Origin: an uncultured Dehalococcoidia bacterium
Lineage (GTDB): Bacteria; Chloroflexota; Dehalococcoidia; Lucifugimonadales; UBA3495
Assembly: GCA_951812535.1 (NCBI GenBank)
Contig: CATOSK010000008.1
Span: 1-64,000 of the forward strand
Reading direction: 5' to 3'
Length of the DNA stretch: 64,000 nucleotides
Below the pieces are notes generated by a model. The model saw only the letters and a list, made by a program, of their open reading frames with translations. It ran no database searches and was not told the origin of the DNA. This document shows, in pieces, positions 42,848-51,143 of the stretch; position 1 is the stretch's first letter, and each line of letters begins with the position of its first letter. Both the position numbers and the translations under genes were made by a program.

Positions 42848-44377
42848 ATGACAGTCGAGCATCTCGTCCACCGCATGGCCATGGGTGCCCTCTTGGCACC
42901 CATTCTGATCTTGGCGCTGTCCTGTGGAAACGGCGGAGATCAGTCCGCTTCTACCGCCGCCCCGACATTGCCTTCTGCAACGAATACTCCCGCACCACCT
43001 GCTCCAACTCCCACTCCATCTCCGACGGCTACCGCCACAGTCCCCCCGTTAACGCCGACGGTGTCTCCGACTGCATCCAGGGGAACAACATCCCGATTGT
43101 CTGGTTTGGGTGACCGGCTGGGCTCCAGGATTCCCGAGGACCTTTCGGTCAGCCTTCCCGCGGGGCCGACAAATTCGGAGGGTTGGCTGCAAGTTGATCT
43201 GGTTGCGCCGGAACGCGCCGCTGTCATCCAGAAGCTGGAATGGGTTGCCGACGGTGTGTCCCCTGAAGAGGTGGCCATGGTGGACTGGCTGGTCTGGACC
43301 GCCATCGACTACGGTGAGCTGTTCGACCGGGTGGTGGAAGCAGGCTGGTTGACGGACGGGGTCACGGACCGGGAGATCCAGGTCCTGAAGCACCTCTTCT
43401 TCCTGGCCACGGTGGACCCGGGGTTCGCCCTCTGGCTGCTGGCGCAGCCCTTCCTGGAGACCGTCGAGTACGCCGACGGCCCCGCGGTGGAGTCGCTACT
43501 CAGGGTGCAGCTGCTGGTCCCCGGCCAGGCCAACCCGGTCCAGGCCCTTCTCCTGGAAACCGGGGGCTTGACCGACGAGTGGGCTCCGGTAGTGGCCATG
43601 ACCTGGCCGGTTGCGCAGTTCACCCCCCAAGATCTGCCCCGGCTCTACGACCCCGAGGTGGTGCGGGTCCACACGAAGATGGTGGACCTGGAGGAGTCCG
43701 GGCCAACGCTCCTGGCCGTGGTGCGCACCGAGCCGGGCGCTGGGGAGACCCTGGCTCTGGTGGAGAGCATCGTCCGGGAGGTTGAGGGAACCATGGGCCG
43801 TCCCCTGCCCCTGGCCTACGTGGGCACCCTGTTCGGCGGCGCGGTGGCCCCGGGAACCATCGGCATCAACTACGGCACCGGAATGGTGCTGGAGACCAGG
43901 TTCGACGTCGCGGACGGGAGCTACGACGCAGAACAGCTCAGGGGAGTCCTGGCCCACGAGGTGGGCCACTACTGGTGGAACAGCAACGAGAACTGGGTGG
44001 ATGAGGGCATGGCGGAGTTCGTGGCCGCTGCGTCCTACGGGTTCCCATCTGGAAAGGGATACCCCTTCCTGCGGGAACCCTGCGTCCGGGCGAGGTCTAT
44101 CTCGTCGTTGCCCCCGGAGCCCAGGAAGGCCATTCCCTGCGACTACTCCCTGGGACAGCGCATGTTCTTCAGCTTGTACAGGCTCCTGGGGGAGGACGCG
44201 TTTTACGCCGCGGCGAGAAAGCTCTACGACCAGAGCAGGGATGACCTGGGGCACAAGAGCCTGTTCGGCCTCCCGTCAGGGGTTGAGGACGTTCGGGACG
44301 CCTTCGGGCCGCAGGGAGATGAGGCCCTGGACCGTTGGTATTACGGCAGAGACGAGCGCAAACTGGACGACTTCTAA
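42848..44377 (+). CDS. Secreted gluzincin metallopeptidase lipoprotein
   Basis: A 509-residue lipoprotein (lipobox LALSC, C26) with a Pro/Thr-rich linker. The zinc site is HEVGHYWW near residue 370, with the third ligand Glu in WVDEGMAEF, the HExxH...E pattern of M1-like gluzincins. The region before it is alpha-helical with repeated aspartates and no known name. It is probably a surface peptidase. It is 34 bases after the unknown membrane-anchored protein, suggesting they work together. Full length, no defects. Confidence 0.8.
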   Translation: MTVEHLVHRMAMGALLAPILILALSCGNGGDQSASTAAPTLPSATNTPAPPAPTPTPSPTATATVPPLTPTVSPTASRGTTSRLSGLGDRLGSRIPEDLSVSLPAGPTNSEGWLQVDLVAPERAAVIQKLEWVADGVSPEEVAMVDWLVWTAIDYGELFDRVVEAGWLTDGVTDREIQVLKHLFFLATVDPGFALWLLAQPFLETVEYADGPAVESLLRVQLLVPGQANPVQALLLETGGLTDEWAPVVAMTWPVAQFTPQDLPRLYDPEVVRVHTKMVDLEESGPTLLAVVRTEPGAGETLALVESIVREVEGTMGRPLPLAYVGTLFGGAVAPGTIGINYGTGMVLETRFDVADGSYDAEQLRGVLAHEVGHYWWNSNENWVDEGMAEFVAAASYGFPSGKGYPFLREPCVRARSISSLPPEPRKAIPCDYSLGQRMFFSLYRLLGEDAFYAAARKLYDQSRDDLGHKSLFGLPSGVEDVRDAFGPQGDEALDRWYYGRDERKLDDF

Positions 44378-44469
44378 ACCTATGGAGAGGTCCATATGGG
44401 CCCTGGACTCCACCCGCCGCCCGGGGCGGCAACCTGACTCACCCGGAAGTGAGCAAGAAAAGCACGACC

Positions 44470-45219
44470 ATGCTTCTGACAATCTTGAACTGGAATGTAG
44501 AGTGGGCTACGCCAAGGTCACGGCGGACCTCTGAAATCCTGTCTCGCATAGACCAACATACCCCCGAGGTCGTCTGCCTTACCGAAACCCACAGGGGGCT
44601 GTTGTCGAAACAGGGCCACACGATCTGTTCCCAGCCAGACTACGGGTATGGGTTGAAGGAGCACCGGCGGAAGGTGATGCTCTGGTCGAGGGAACCGTGG
44701 AGCCACGTTGATGACGTGGGATCGGACTCGATGCCGCCCGGACGGTTCGTGTCCGGGATCACCCAAACATCGGCGGGTGAGACGACTGTCATGGGGATCT
44801 GCATCCCCTGGTTCGGGTCCCGGACCGAGGCCAGCCGCCAAGAAGGTCGCAAGAGGCGGTGGGAGGACCACGAACAATACCGGGCCGGTCTCACCGAAGT
44901 CATCAGAAGGGCGGATGCGAAGCGTCTGATAGTGATGGGGGACTTCAACCAGGTAATAGGGCGGGGCAGCAGAGCACCCCTGCAACTTCAGGCGGCACTT
45001 GTTGACGCCTTTGCTCCTGGCATGCGGATAGTCACCTCAGAACTTACCTCCCAGGGACGCCGGACCATCGACCACATCGCCCTGAGTACGGATTGGGAAA
45101 TCGGGTCCGTGGAGGCGATCAGCAACATCCAAGAGGGAAGGAAGCTATCAGACCATTCCGGCGTAAGGGCCGACTGCTACATCGATGCGATAAGCGGGAC
45201 CCCGAATATAGACATATGA
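44470..45219 (+). CDS. Endonuclease/exonuclease/phosphatase (EEP) family protein
   Basis: A 249-residue EEP-fold hydrolase. It has the family landmarks LTILNWNVEWA (first metal-site Asn), VCLTETHRG (metal Glu), VMGDFNQVIG (Asp and Asn) and a final SDHSGVRAD (catalytic Asp-His). The start is ATG 44470; an ORF extension upstream overlaps the peptidase gene and looks like shadow sequence. There is no signal peptide. EEP enzymes cut DNA, RNA or phosphate esters; this one is closest in style to small bacterial EEP nucleases. It follows the peptidase gene by 92 bases. Confidence 0.85.
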   Translation: MLLTILNWNVEWATPRSRRTSEILSRIDQHTPEVVCLTETHRGLLSKQGHTICSQPDYGYGLKEHRRKVMLWSREPWSHVDDVGSDSMPPGRFVSGITQTSAGETTVMGICIPWFGSRTEASRQEGRKRRWEDHEQYRAGLTEVIRRADAKRLIVMGDFNQVIGRGSRAPLQLQAALVDAFAPGMRIVTSELTSQGRRTIDHIALSTDWEIGSVEAISNIQEGRKLSDHSGVRADCYIDAISGTPNIDI

Positions 45220-45558
45220 ATGACGGCGGCGGCATCGTTTTTGGCAAGAAAGCGCCTGAACCCAGCCCCTCTATGGACGGGGTTGGGAGACACGTAGCTT
45301 GGCCGATTCGCAAGGTGGTTATGAAGTGATCGACTTGGAGATGACCGGTAGGTATCCCCAAACCAGCCTCATTTCCCGCAACCAGACCCCGGATTCCCTC
45401 ACCATATCGTCCCTGGTCCTGCCACCCACGAACGGAGCAAGGCCGCACACCCAGTGCCCGATAAGCCAATCCCACCGCGGTCCCCGATGGGAAGGTAAAA
45501 TCCCTGATGGGAACTCCCGACAGTGGTATATCCTGACCAGGGGATATGGAGGGGCAGC
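45220..45558. other. Intergenic region before the histidine kinase
   Basis: No gene seen. A TAAAAT box near 45496 with a repeated GATGGGAA on either side may belong to the kinase promoter. Confidence 0.35.
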
Positions 45559-46788
45559 ATGAACGCCATGGAACAACCCACACCGGCCAACGACCCCTTC
45601 GGGGTATCCCGGTTCAGCCCCAGACGCTACTCCGTCCAGCACTTCGCCCTCCTCATCACCGCCAATATCCTGGTGATGGCCATCCTCACGTGGGGCCTCA
45701 CCACCTGGGAACCCCTTCTCATAGGCCTCTCTTTAACCACAACCGTGGTGATGGCCGGCATGACCGTGCTGGTCTTCCGGGTCGGCATCCGCACCATCGC
45801 CGTGGAGGCCTGGATTCGCCGCCTGGGAATGGGGGACCTGGAATACCGCATCGAGCCTTGGGGCAGGGATGAGGTCTCCAAGGCCTGCATGGCCCTCGAA
45901 GCCCTCCGGCAGAGTTCCATCAGGGCGATGCAACTCGACCTGGTGACCCAGCTCTCCCAGGAGGTGCAAGAAAAGAACGACGAGCTAGAGGAGACCCTGG
46001 CCGAACTCCGCCGGACCCAGGACCGGCTGGTCAGCCAACAGAAGTTGATGGAACTGAGCCAGCTCACCAATGCCATCGCTCACGAGCTCCGCAACCCGGT
46101 CAACCTCATCTCCAATTTCGCCGGCTCATCCCGGGAACTGATGGAGGAACTGGGGGAGAGCCTGGAGCAGAGGGAGAAATCCCGGGAGATTCTCGCCGAA
46201 TTGTATGGGAACATGCAAAGCATTGAGAACAACTGCGGGCGGGCCAGCCGGATTGTCCAGGACGCCTTGAGACTGGGGCAGGAGAGGGAGAACATTTTGG
46301 AAAGGGTGGATATCAACTCCCTGGTCCGGTCCCATGTGCGAAACACCTTGGCAACTGCTCGAGAGAGACTGTCAAGGATACCGGAGCCGGAGATCGTGGA
46401 GGACCTGGACCCTGCCGTGGGCGTGATACAGGCAGTGCCCGCCGACCTGGGACGGGTGGTTGCCCAGATAACCGGTAACGCCCTGGAGGCGATCAGCGAA
46501 CGAGTAGAAACTGAGAGCTCTGGAAGCACCTATCAGGGTACCCTGGAGGTCAGGACCCGGAGGACGGAGCGCCATGTGGAGATCGTCATTCGGGACAACG
46601 GCACCGGGATACCCGCCGAGGTGTTGCCCCGCATCTTCAACCCCTTCTTCACCACTAGGAGCGGCAACCGGGGCGCCGGTCTGGGACTCAGCCTCACCCA
46701 GGACATCGTGAGGGAGCACGGTGGGGAAATCACCGTAGACTCGGAGTTGGGCCGCTACACCCAGGTGACAGTGTCCATACCAGCCTGA
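45559..46788 (+). CDS. Orphan sensor histidine kinase
   Basis: A 409-residue membrane sensor kinase. Two membrane helices (about 28-48 and 52-76) are joined by a very short loop, so there is no large external sensor. A HAMP-like/coiled-coil segment (about 90-165) leads to the H-box AHELRNPVNL with His175. The ATPase domain has the N-box GNALEAI, G1 DNGTGIP and G2 GAGLGLSLTQD. ATG 45559 has GGAGGGG six bases upstream. No response regulator is adjacent, so its partner is elsewhere. An ISAs1 element begins 33 bases past its end. Confidence 0.9.
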   Translation: MNAMEQPTPANDPFGVSRFSPRRYSVQHFALLITANILVMAILTWGLTTWEPLLIGLSLTTTVVMAGMTVLVFRVGIRTIAVEAWIRRLGMGDLEYRIEPWGRDEVSKACMALEALRQSSIRAMQLDLVTQLSQEVQEKNDELEETLAELRRTQDRLVSQQKLMELSQLTNAIAHELRNPVNLISNFAGSSRELMEELGESLEQREKSREILAELYGNMQSIENNCGRASRIVQDALRLGQERENILERVDINSLVRSHVRNTLATARERLSRIPEPEIVEDLDPAVGVIQAVPADLGRVVAQITGNALEAISERVETESSGSTYQGTLEVRTRRTERHVEIVIRDNGTGIPAEVLPRIFNPFFTTRSGNRGAGLGLSLTQDIVREHGGEITVDSELGRYTQVTVSIPA

Positions 46789-47058
46789 CCGCAATCGGGT
46801 CCCCCGCCCACCGATAGAGCAGGGCAACCGCATTCTAATTTGCGAGGATGGAGAGCAGGTAGTCGTTGTCCCATGCGGCCTGGCTTTGATCGAGATTTTG
46901 GAATGCCGGTCTTGCCGGAGCAGGTTCAGGGCGGCGTGCCGGATTATCGCCATGTTCTCCGGTGCGTTTCCGGTCCTCACCCGGCTTTCGTCCTCCCGGA
47001 AGGACACGTCCAATACCCAGTGCACCGAATTCTCAATGCCCGAATGTCTTCGCGTCGC

Positions 47059-47094
47059 CTCCAGGAATCGCTGGGCCTCCAGGAATCGCTGGGC
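47059..47094. repeat. 18-bp tandem duplication in the ISAs1 transposase
   Basis: CTCCAGGAATCGCTGGGC occurs twice head to tail, adding six codons in frame. Confidence 0.9.
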
Positions 47095-47316
47095 CTCGGC
47101 TGCCCGGCTGGAGATGTAGCAAAGGGACTGCTCCGTAGTGCCGCTGTCCGTCTCACGCCGGCCCACCACCCGAATCACCGACCGCAACCCAGGCCAGTCC
47201 TGCCCAGTGCTCAGATACTCCAGGCAGGACGGGTCGCTGATCACCTGGCATTCTCTTCTTTCCATGCGCCCGTGCCCCTTGTTCAGGGTGGTGGAGTAGT
47301 CGTGGGGCACTCCCTC

Positions 47317-47592
47317 GTAGTCAGCTTCGTAGTCAGCTTCGTAGTCAGCTTCGTAGTCAGCTTCGTAGTCAGCTTCGTAGTCAGCTTCGTAGTCAGCTTC
47401 GTAGTCAGCTTCGTAGTCAGCTTCGTAGTCAGCTTCGTAGTCAGCTTCGTAGTCAGCTTCGTAGTCAGCTTCGTAGTCAGCTTCGTAGTCAGCTTCGTAG
47501 TCAGCTTCGTAGTCAGCTTCGTAGTCAGCTTCGTAGTCAGCTTCGTAGTCAGCTTCGTAGTCAGCTTCGTAGTCAGCTTCGTAGTCAGCTTC
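47317..47592. repeat. 12-bp repeat, 23 identical tandem copies
   Basis: GTAGTCAGCTTC is repeated 23 times with no variation (276 bases). On the coding strand each unit is GAAGCTGACTAC, encoding Glu-Ala-Asp-Tyr, so the reading frame is kept. Perfect identity means recent expansion. It is a likely variable-number locus. Confidence 0.95.
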
Positions 47593-47750
47593 CTCCGCCC
47601 CCTCGAACAGGTCCCGGAACAGGTCCCGGATGTCCTCGTACAGCCTCCCCTGGTCCTCCTTGACCGCCAGCAGATAGTTGGCCCCCCGGTCCAGGATCGT
47701 CCGGGCGATCTCTTTCTGGCAGCCCATGGCGTCGATGGTGACGATGCAAC

Positions 47751-47782
47751 CTGACACGTCCAGTAGCTGACACGTCCAGTAG
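47751..47782. repeat. 16-bp tandem duplication in the ISAs1 transposase
   Basis: CTGACACGTCCAGTAG occurs twice head to tail; 16 is not divisible by three, so it shifts the frame. Confidence 0.9.
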
Positions 47783-48090
47783 CTGGAGCAACTCCGGAAT
47801 AGCGGTGATTTCGTTGGACTTGGCATCCGTCCGGGTCTGGCCCAGCACCAGAGAGTTCTCCGAGGCCCAGGCGCTCACCATGTGGATGGCCTCCTTACCC
47901 GCCCTCCGGTCGTGGGAGCGGCGCAGGGTCTTGCCGTCCACGGCAATCACCTGCCCTTGGGTCAGCCGGTGGACGCTGCTCACCCATTCCATGAAGCAGT
48001 CTCGGAAGCGGTCTGGGTCTATGCGGGCGAATACCCGGGCGAAGGTGTCAGAGCAGGGGATGCCATTGGGCAACTCCAAGAACCGACTGA

Positions 48091-48172
48091 ACCAGTGGAC
48101 CTGAACCAGTGGACCTGAACCAGTGGACCTGAACCAGTGGACCTGAACCAGTGGACCTGAACCAGTGGACCT
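48091..48172. repeat. 14-bp repeat, nearly six tandem copies
   Basis: ACCAGTGGACCTGA is present five times plus a 12-base partial copy, all identical. Because 14 is not a multiple of three, successive copies are read in all three frames (HWFRSTGSGPLVQV). Confidence 0.95.
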
Positions 48173-48427
48173 TGCACCGGGCGAACAACTCCACATCGTC
48201 CCATCCCTCGGCGCCTGCCACCACGGCGCAGATGGTCATGGCTATGATGTCCAGCAGATTGTGCCGCCTGCCCGGCGGCCTCCGGGGGTCCTCCAACCTG
48301 CCGAAATGCTCCACCAAGCTGATTCCCTCGTTGCCCCACATCATCACCACCCTCCCCAAACTGAATATACCCCTTGCCTCGCCCCCAGATTCTATCAGCC
48401 CCTTCAATTTAGAATGCGTTTGCCCTG

Positions 48428-48882
48428 TTTAGAAGGGGCCCTCTTATTCCGCTTCAACTTAGGGATGAGTTCTAGTCCAAGATGTCCAGTGCCGACTCGT
48501 TCTAGCCGGACGCTTGGCCACCCAACAACGTTGCTACAGTAATGCTAGGCCCTGAATCGCTGGAGGCCACTGCCCATGTGGGCGCGCATTCGCGCCGGTT
48601 GGTAAGAATGGCAGGGTCTCCAAACAGCAAGACTGAACCTTAACCTCCCTCTTTCCTGGTAGTAGATGGCCACCGCCCCCGTCCTGCCGCCTGTCTTTCC
48701 GTGTAGCGGGCCAGCCTCTTGGGCGACCTCCAGTGCCCCTCGGTCATCAGATCGGGAGGGAGAAACCGGAGGAGGCTAGGGCCTGAGCCATCCCCACCTG
48801 GCCCGAGTGCCCCGTGATGTTCTGTCAGCCGGAGAGTTCCGCGGCCTGGACGGCAGCCGGGCTCAGGTAAAGAACCACTCCC
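48428..48882. other. Intergenic region without recognisable genes
   Basis: No gene, clear promoter or strong hairpin seen between the ISAs1 element and the integrase scrap. Confidence 0.4.
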
Positions 48883-49052
48883 TCAGCCTAGCGCGGCGGC
48901 CTCGGATACGCGCAGCATCCCGTCGCGCATGACGGAGGCCAGGGCCGCCACCGCCGTCAGGGCCTCGGCACTGAGGGGAGCAACCTGCCTCTGGGGTACC
49001 CGGAAGAGCCATCCCAGGTCCCGCACCGTCTCCGCAACGTCGGGGCCTTCTC
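48883..49052 (-). pseudogene. Tyrosine recombinase (integrase) fragment
   Basis: The minus strand reads ETVRDLGWLFRVPQRQVAPL, then LTAVAALASVMRDGMLRVSE, AAALG and stop. The segment MRDGMLRVSEAAAL matches the region around the first catalytic Arg of tyrosine recombinases (compare GLRISELLAL). Both ends of the gene are missing. It borders the defence-like operon and suggests that operon arrived on an integrative element. Confidence 0.6.
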
Positions 49053-49058
49053 AAGTGA

Positions 49059-49078
49059 CGGATAACGGCAATTATCCG
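49059..49078. promoter_or_regulatory. Perfect palindrome beside the integrase fragment
   Basis: CGGATAA-CGGCAA-TTATCCG has 7-base arms. It could be a recombinase core site or an operator. Only its symmetry and position support either reading. Confidence 0.4.
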
Positions 49079-49182
49079 GCATTTGGACGGGCCTTCAACC
49101 AGCCCATGAACAGGAGGAGAACCTCTTGGCCAGCAGGCCTGGGAACCCCAGATCGACCTTGCCAGCACCTCAAGGGCTTAAG

Positions 49183-49227
49183 CTGACAACTTCCCCGTTA
49201 TTTGTGCTACATTTCGTGACAATGTCA
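49183..49227 (+). promoter_or_regulatory. Putative operator of the XRE-ImmA operon
   Basis: TGAC-AAT-GTCA (49217-49227) is a short palindrome 51 bases before the start codon, and TGACAA recurs at 49183. XRE-type regulators usually bind such paired sites and repress their own gene. There is no clear -35/-10 pair. Confidence 0.35.
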
Positions 49228-49277
49228 GCGACATCCAGCAGGTGCAGGGAAGTCGCGGCTGCGGGATAGGAGGTCCC

Positions 49278-50501
49278 ATGCAGGAGAATGTTGTCGACAG
49301 CGTCGACCCGAGGGTTCTGGGGCAGCGTCTTCAGGATGCCAGGCGCGCGCGTGGCCTCACCCAGCAGGAGGTCGCCGGCTCGCTGGAACTGGCGCGGACC
49401 ACGGTGACGGCATTGGAGAAGGGGGAGCGCCGCATCCGCCCGGACGAGCTGATCAGCCTGGCCGGGCTGTACGGCCGTCCGGTCAGCAGCTTCGTCGGGT
49501 CCAGGGGGCCCTCGGCGGAGTTCTCGGTGCAGTTCCGCAAGTCCGTCAACCGGGCGAGCTCGCCCGAGGCCCAGCAGGCCTTGAGGCGCGGGGTCCAGGA
49601 GTTCCAGGCCCTGTGCGAAGACTATCTGTGGTTGGAGACCGTCACCGGAGCACGATCCCGGCAACCCTACCCGCCCCAGTACGAAATAGCCGGCCGCCCC
49701 CCGGAGGATGCGGCCGAGGACGTGGCCGTCTCGGAGCGCAACCGTCTTGGCCTGGGAGATGGGCCCGTGCTGAACCTGCAGGAGGTCCTCGAGAATGACG
49801 TGGGGCTTCGGATCTTCTACACTCAGCTCCCGTCCCACCTCGCCGGCATCTTCGCCTACACGGAGGACCTGGGAGGCTGCATCGCGGTCAACTCCCGCCA
49901 TCCCGAGGAGAGAAGGCGGTGGTCGATGGCCCATGAGTACGGCCACTTCCTGACCAGCCGGTTCCGGCCCGAACTGACCGCCCTGGGACGAGGGGGACGG
50001 GTGGCGGCCTCGGAGAGGTTTGCCGACTCCTTCGCCAGGGCCATGCTCATGCCGACCCCTGGGCTGAGACGGAGGTTCTACCAGATCTCCCGCGCCGCTG
50101 ACGGTGCGGCGACCGCCGCCGAGGTCTGCCGGCTTGCCCACTACTACTTCGTCTCCGTTGAGGCGATGATGCTGCGCCTGGAGGAACTCCGCCTGGTGCC
50201 AGGGGGATCCTGGGAGAGGCTGCGCGACCGCGGGTTCAGGGTGCGGGAAGCCCAGGAGCAGCTGGGCTTGTCGCCTCACCCGCATGATGACGCACCTCTG
50301 CCGCTGCGCTACCAGTTCCTGGCGGTGCAGGCCCACGGGGAGGGAGATCTCACGGAGGGGGAGCTGTGCCGGGTTCTCCGCCAGGACCGTCTCTCGGCGA
50401 GGGAAACCGTGCAGAACCTGACCCACTCGTTTCACCTTCTGCATGAAGGGGAACTGATGGCCATTCCCATCGACCCGGGCAGCCGGGTGACGGGCACTTG
50501 A
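49278..50501 (+). CDS. XRE helix-turn-helix plus ImmA/IrrE metallopeptidase-like protein
   Basis: A 407-residue two-domain protein. Residues 10-65 are an XRE helix-turn-helix (LGQRLQDARRARGLTQQEVA...TVTALEKGERRIRPDELISLA). The ImmA/IrrE zinc peptidase motif AHEYGHFL is at about 218-225, followed by RFADSFARAMLMP, the region with the third ligand. A further C-terminal winged domain is likely. ATG 49278 has GGAGG six bases upstream. Proteins of this kind cleave or inactivate repressors or act as antitoxins. Its stop overlaps the TTG start of the PIN gene, the classic layout of a regulator/toxin pair. This start is well supported. Confidence 0.87.
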   Translation: MQENVVDSVDPRVLGQRLQDARRARGLTQQEVAGSLELARTTVTALEKGERRIRPDELISLAGLYGRPVSSFVGSRGPSAEFSVQFRKSVNRASSPEAQQALRRGVQEFQALCEDYLWLETVTGARSRQPYPPQYEIAGRPPEDAAEDVAVSERNRLGLGDGPVLNLQEVLENDVGLRIFYTQLPSHLAGIFAYTEDLGGCIAVNSRHPEERRRWSMAHEYGHFLTSRFRPELTALGRGGRVAASERFADSFARAMLMPTPGLRRRFYQISRAADGAATAAEVCRLAHYYFVSVEAMMLRLEELRLVPGGSWERLRDRGFRVREAQEQLGLSPHPHDDAPLPLRYQFLAVQAHGEGDLTEGELCRVLRQDRLSARETVQNLTHSFHLLHEGELMAIPIDPGSRVTGT

Positions 50502-51091
50502 CGGCAGGGGCGGCGGAGAACGAGCGGCCGGACGCCGGCGTCCTCATCCTGGACGCCAGCTGCCTGCTCAATCTGTATGCCACCGGCCGCATGATGGAGA
50601 TCGCGGCGGCTCTTCCCTGGCAGCTGGCCGCCGTTGACTATGTGATGGAGCGGGAAGCGCTGTATGTCAGGACCATCGGGGCAAACGCGGAGGAGGAGAC
50701 CGTTCCGGTGGACCTTTCGTCCCTCATCGAGGAGGGGTTGCTCTTGGTCATGCAGATGGAGACCCCCGGCGAAGAGGCCTCCTTCGTGGAGCTGGCGGCC
50801 TTACTGGACGACGGCGAGGCGATGACCGGGGCGGTAGCCCTCAACCGGGGACACTCGGTCGCCATCGACGGCCGCAAGGCGCGACGGGTCCTGGGCGAGA
50901 AGGCGCCCGGCATGAGGCTGGTTTCCACCCTGGAGCTCATGCGCCGGTGGTCTGAGCCCGTTAGGATCCAGGAAGTGGGCCACGCGCTGAGAGCCATGCG
51001 GCATGGTGCCCGCTACTGCCCCGGCCAACGAGATCCCCTGTACGCTTGGTGGCGTGACATGCTGGAGGGCTTGGACGCAAATGACCCGTGA
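50498..51091 (+). CDS. PIN-domain-like protein (candidate toxin)
   Basis: A 197-residue protein, probably a PIN-fold RNase. The first acidic site is in VLILDASCLLNLYATGRM, a later one is in LAALLDDGEAMTGAVALNRG (Asp/Glu cluster) and the last in SVAIDGRKARRVL. These match the order of PIN carboxylates. The TTG start at 50498 overlaps the previous stop (TTGA), so both are made together; the XRE-ImmA protein may keep it in check. No membrane segment. It could instead be a DUF3368-type DNA-associated PIN protein; activity is not proven. Confidence 0.7.
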   Translation: MTAGAAENERPDAGVLILDASCLLNLYATGRMMEIAAALPWQLAAVDYVMEREALYVRTIGANAEEETVPVDLSSLIEEGLLLVMQMETPGEEASFVELAALLDDGEAMTGAVALNRGHSVAIDGRKARRVLGEKAPGMRLVSTLELMRRWSEPVRIQEVGHALRAMRHGARYCPGQRDPLYAWWRDMLEGLDANDP

Positions 51092-51143
51092 TTTTGACTC
51101 GCCCCTCAGCGTTGAAACCCTTGCCGAAATGAAGGGCCCGTGA
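51081..51143 (+). CDS. 20-codon coupling ORF between PIN and methyltransferase genes
   Basis: MTRDFDSPLSVETLAEMKGP starts at an ATG overlapping the PIN stop region, and its TGA overlaps the ATG of the next gene. It may be a leader that carries ribosomes through, or the stub of a deleted gene (for example the first residues of a helicase or nuclease subunit). Confidence 0.35.
   Translation: MTRDFDSPLSVETLAEMKGP

Larger units (their letters stand above)
46840..48407 (-). pseudogene. ISAs1 transposase with several tandem-repeat insertions
   Basis: The original protein can be followed from ISLVEHFGRLEDPRRPPGRR and LDIIAMTICAVVAGAEGWDD through FLELPNGIPCSDTFARVFAR, VIAVDGKTLRRSHD, LGQTRTDAKSNEITAIPELL and GCQKEIARTILDRGANYLLA to HWVLDVSFREDESRVRTGNA. 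It is broken by 14-base repeats after WDDVELFARCKVHWF, a 16-base duplication at LLQLLDVS (frameshift), a 12-base repeat inserting EADY 23 times, an 18-base duplication at EAQRFLEA, and a final frame change before AWDNDYLLSILAN. It is non-functional. Other copies in the genome may have supplied the reading frame intact. Confidence 0.8.
46821..48427 (-). mobile_element. ISAs1-family insertion sequence enlarged by tandem repeats
   Basis: The ends CAGGGCAACCGCATTCTA (46821-46838) and its complement at 48410-48427 match at 17 of 18 positions. They enclose a single broken transposase gene. The element is longer than a normal copy because it contains at least four tandem duplications, one with 23 units. 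Confidence 0.8.

Noticed and set aside
47317..47592. Possible CRISPR array
   Set aside because: The 12-base units are directly adjacent with no spacers and lie inside a transposase frame.
46858..47754. Plus-strand frame encoding a long Val-Val-Ser-Phe repeat protein
   Set aside because: It is the antisense reading of the 12-bp repeat in the ISAs1 transposase; no start signals or homology.
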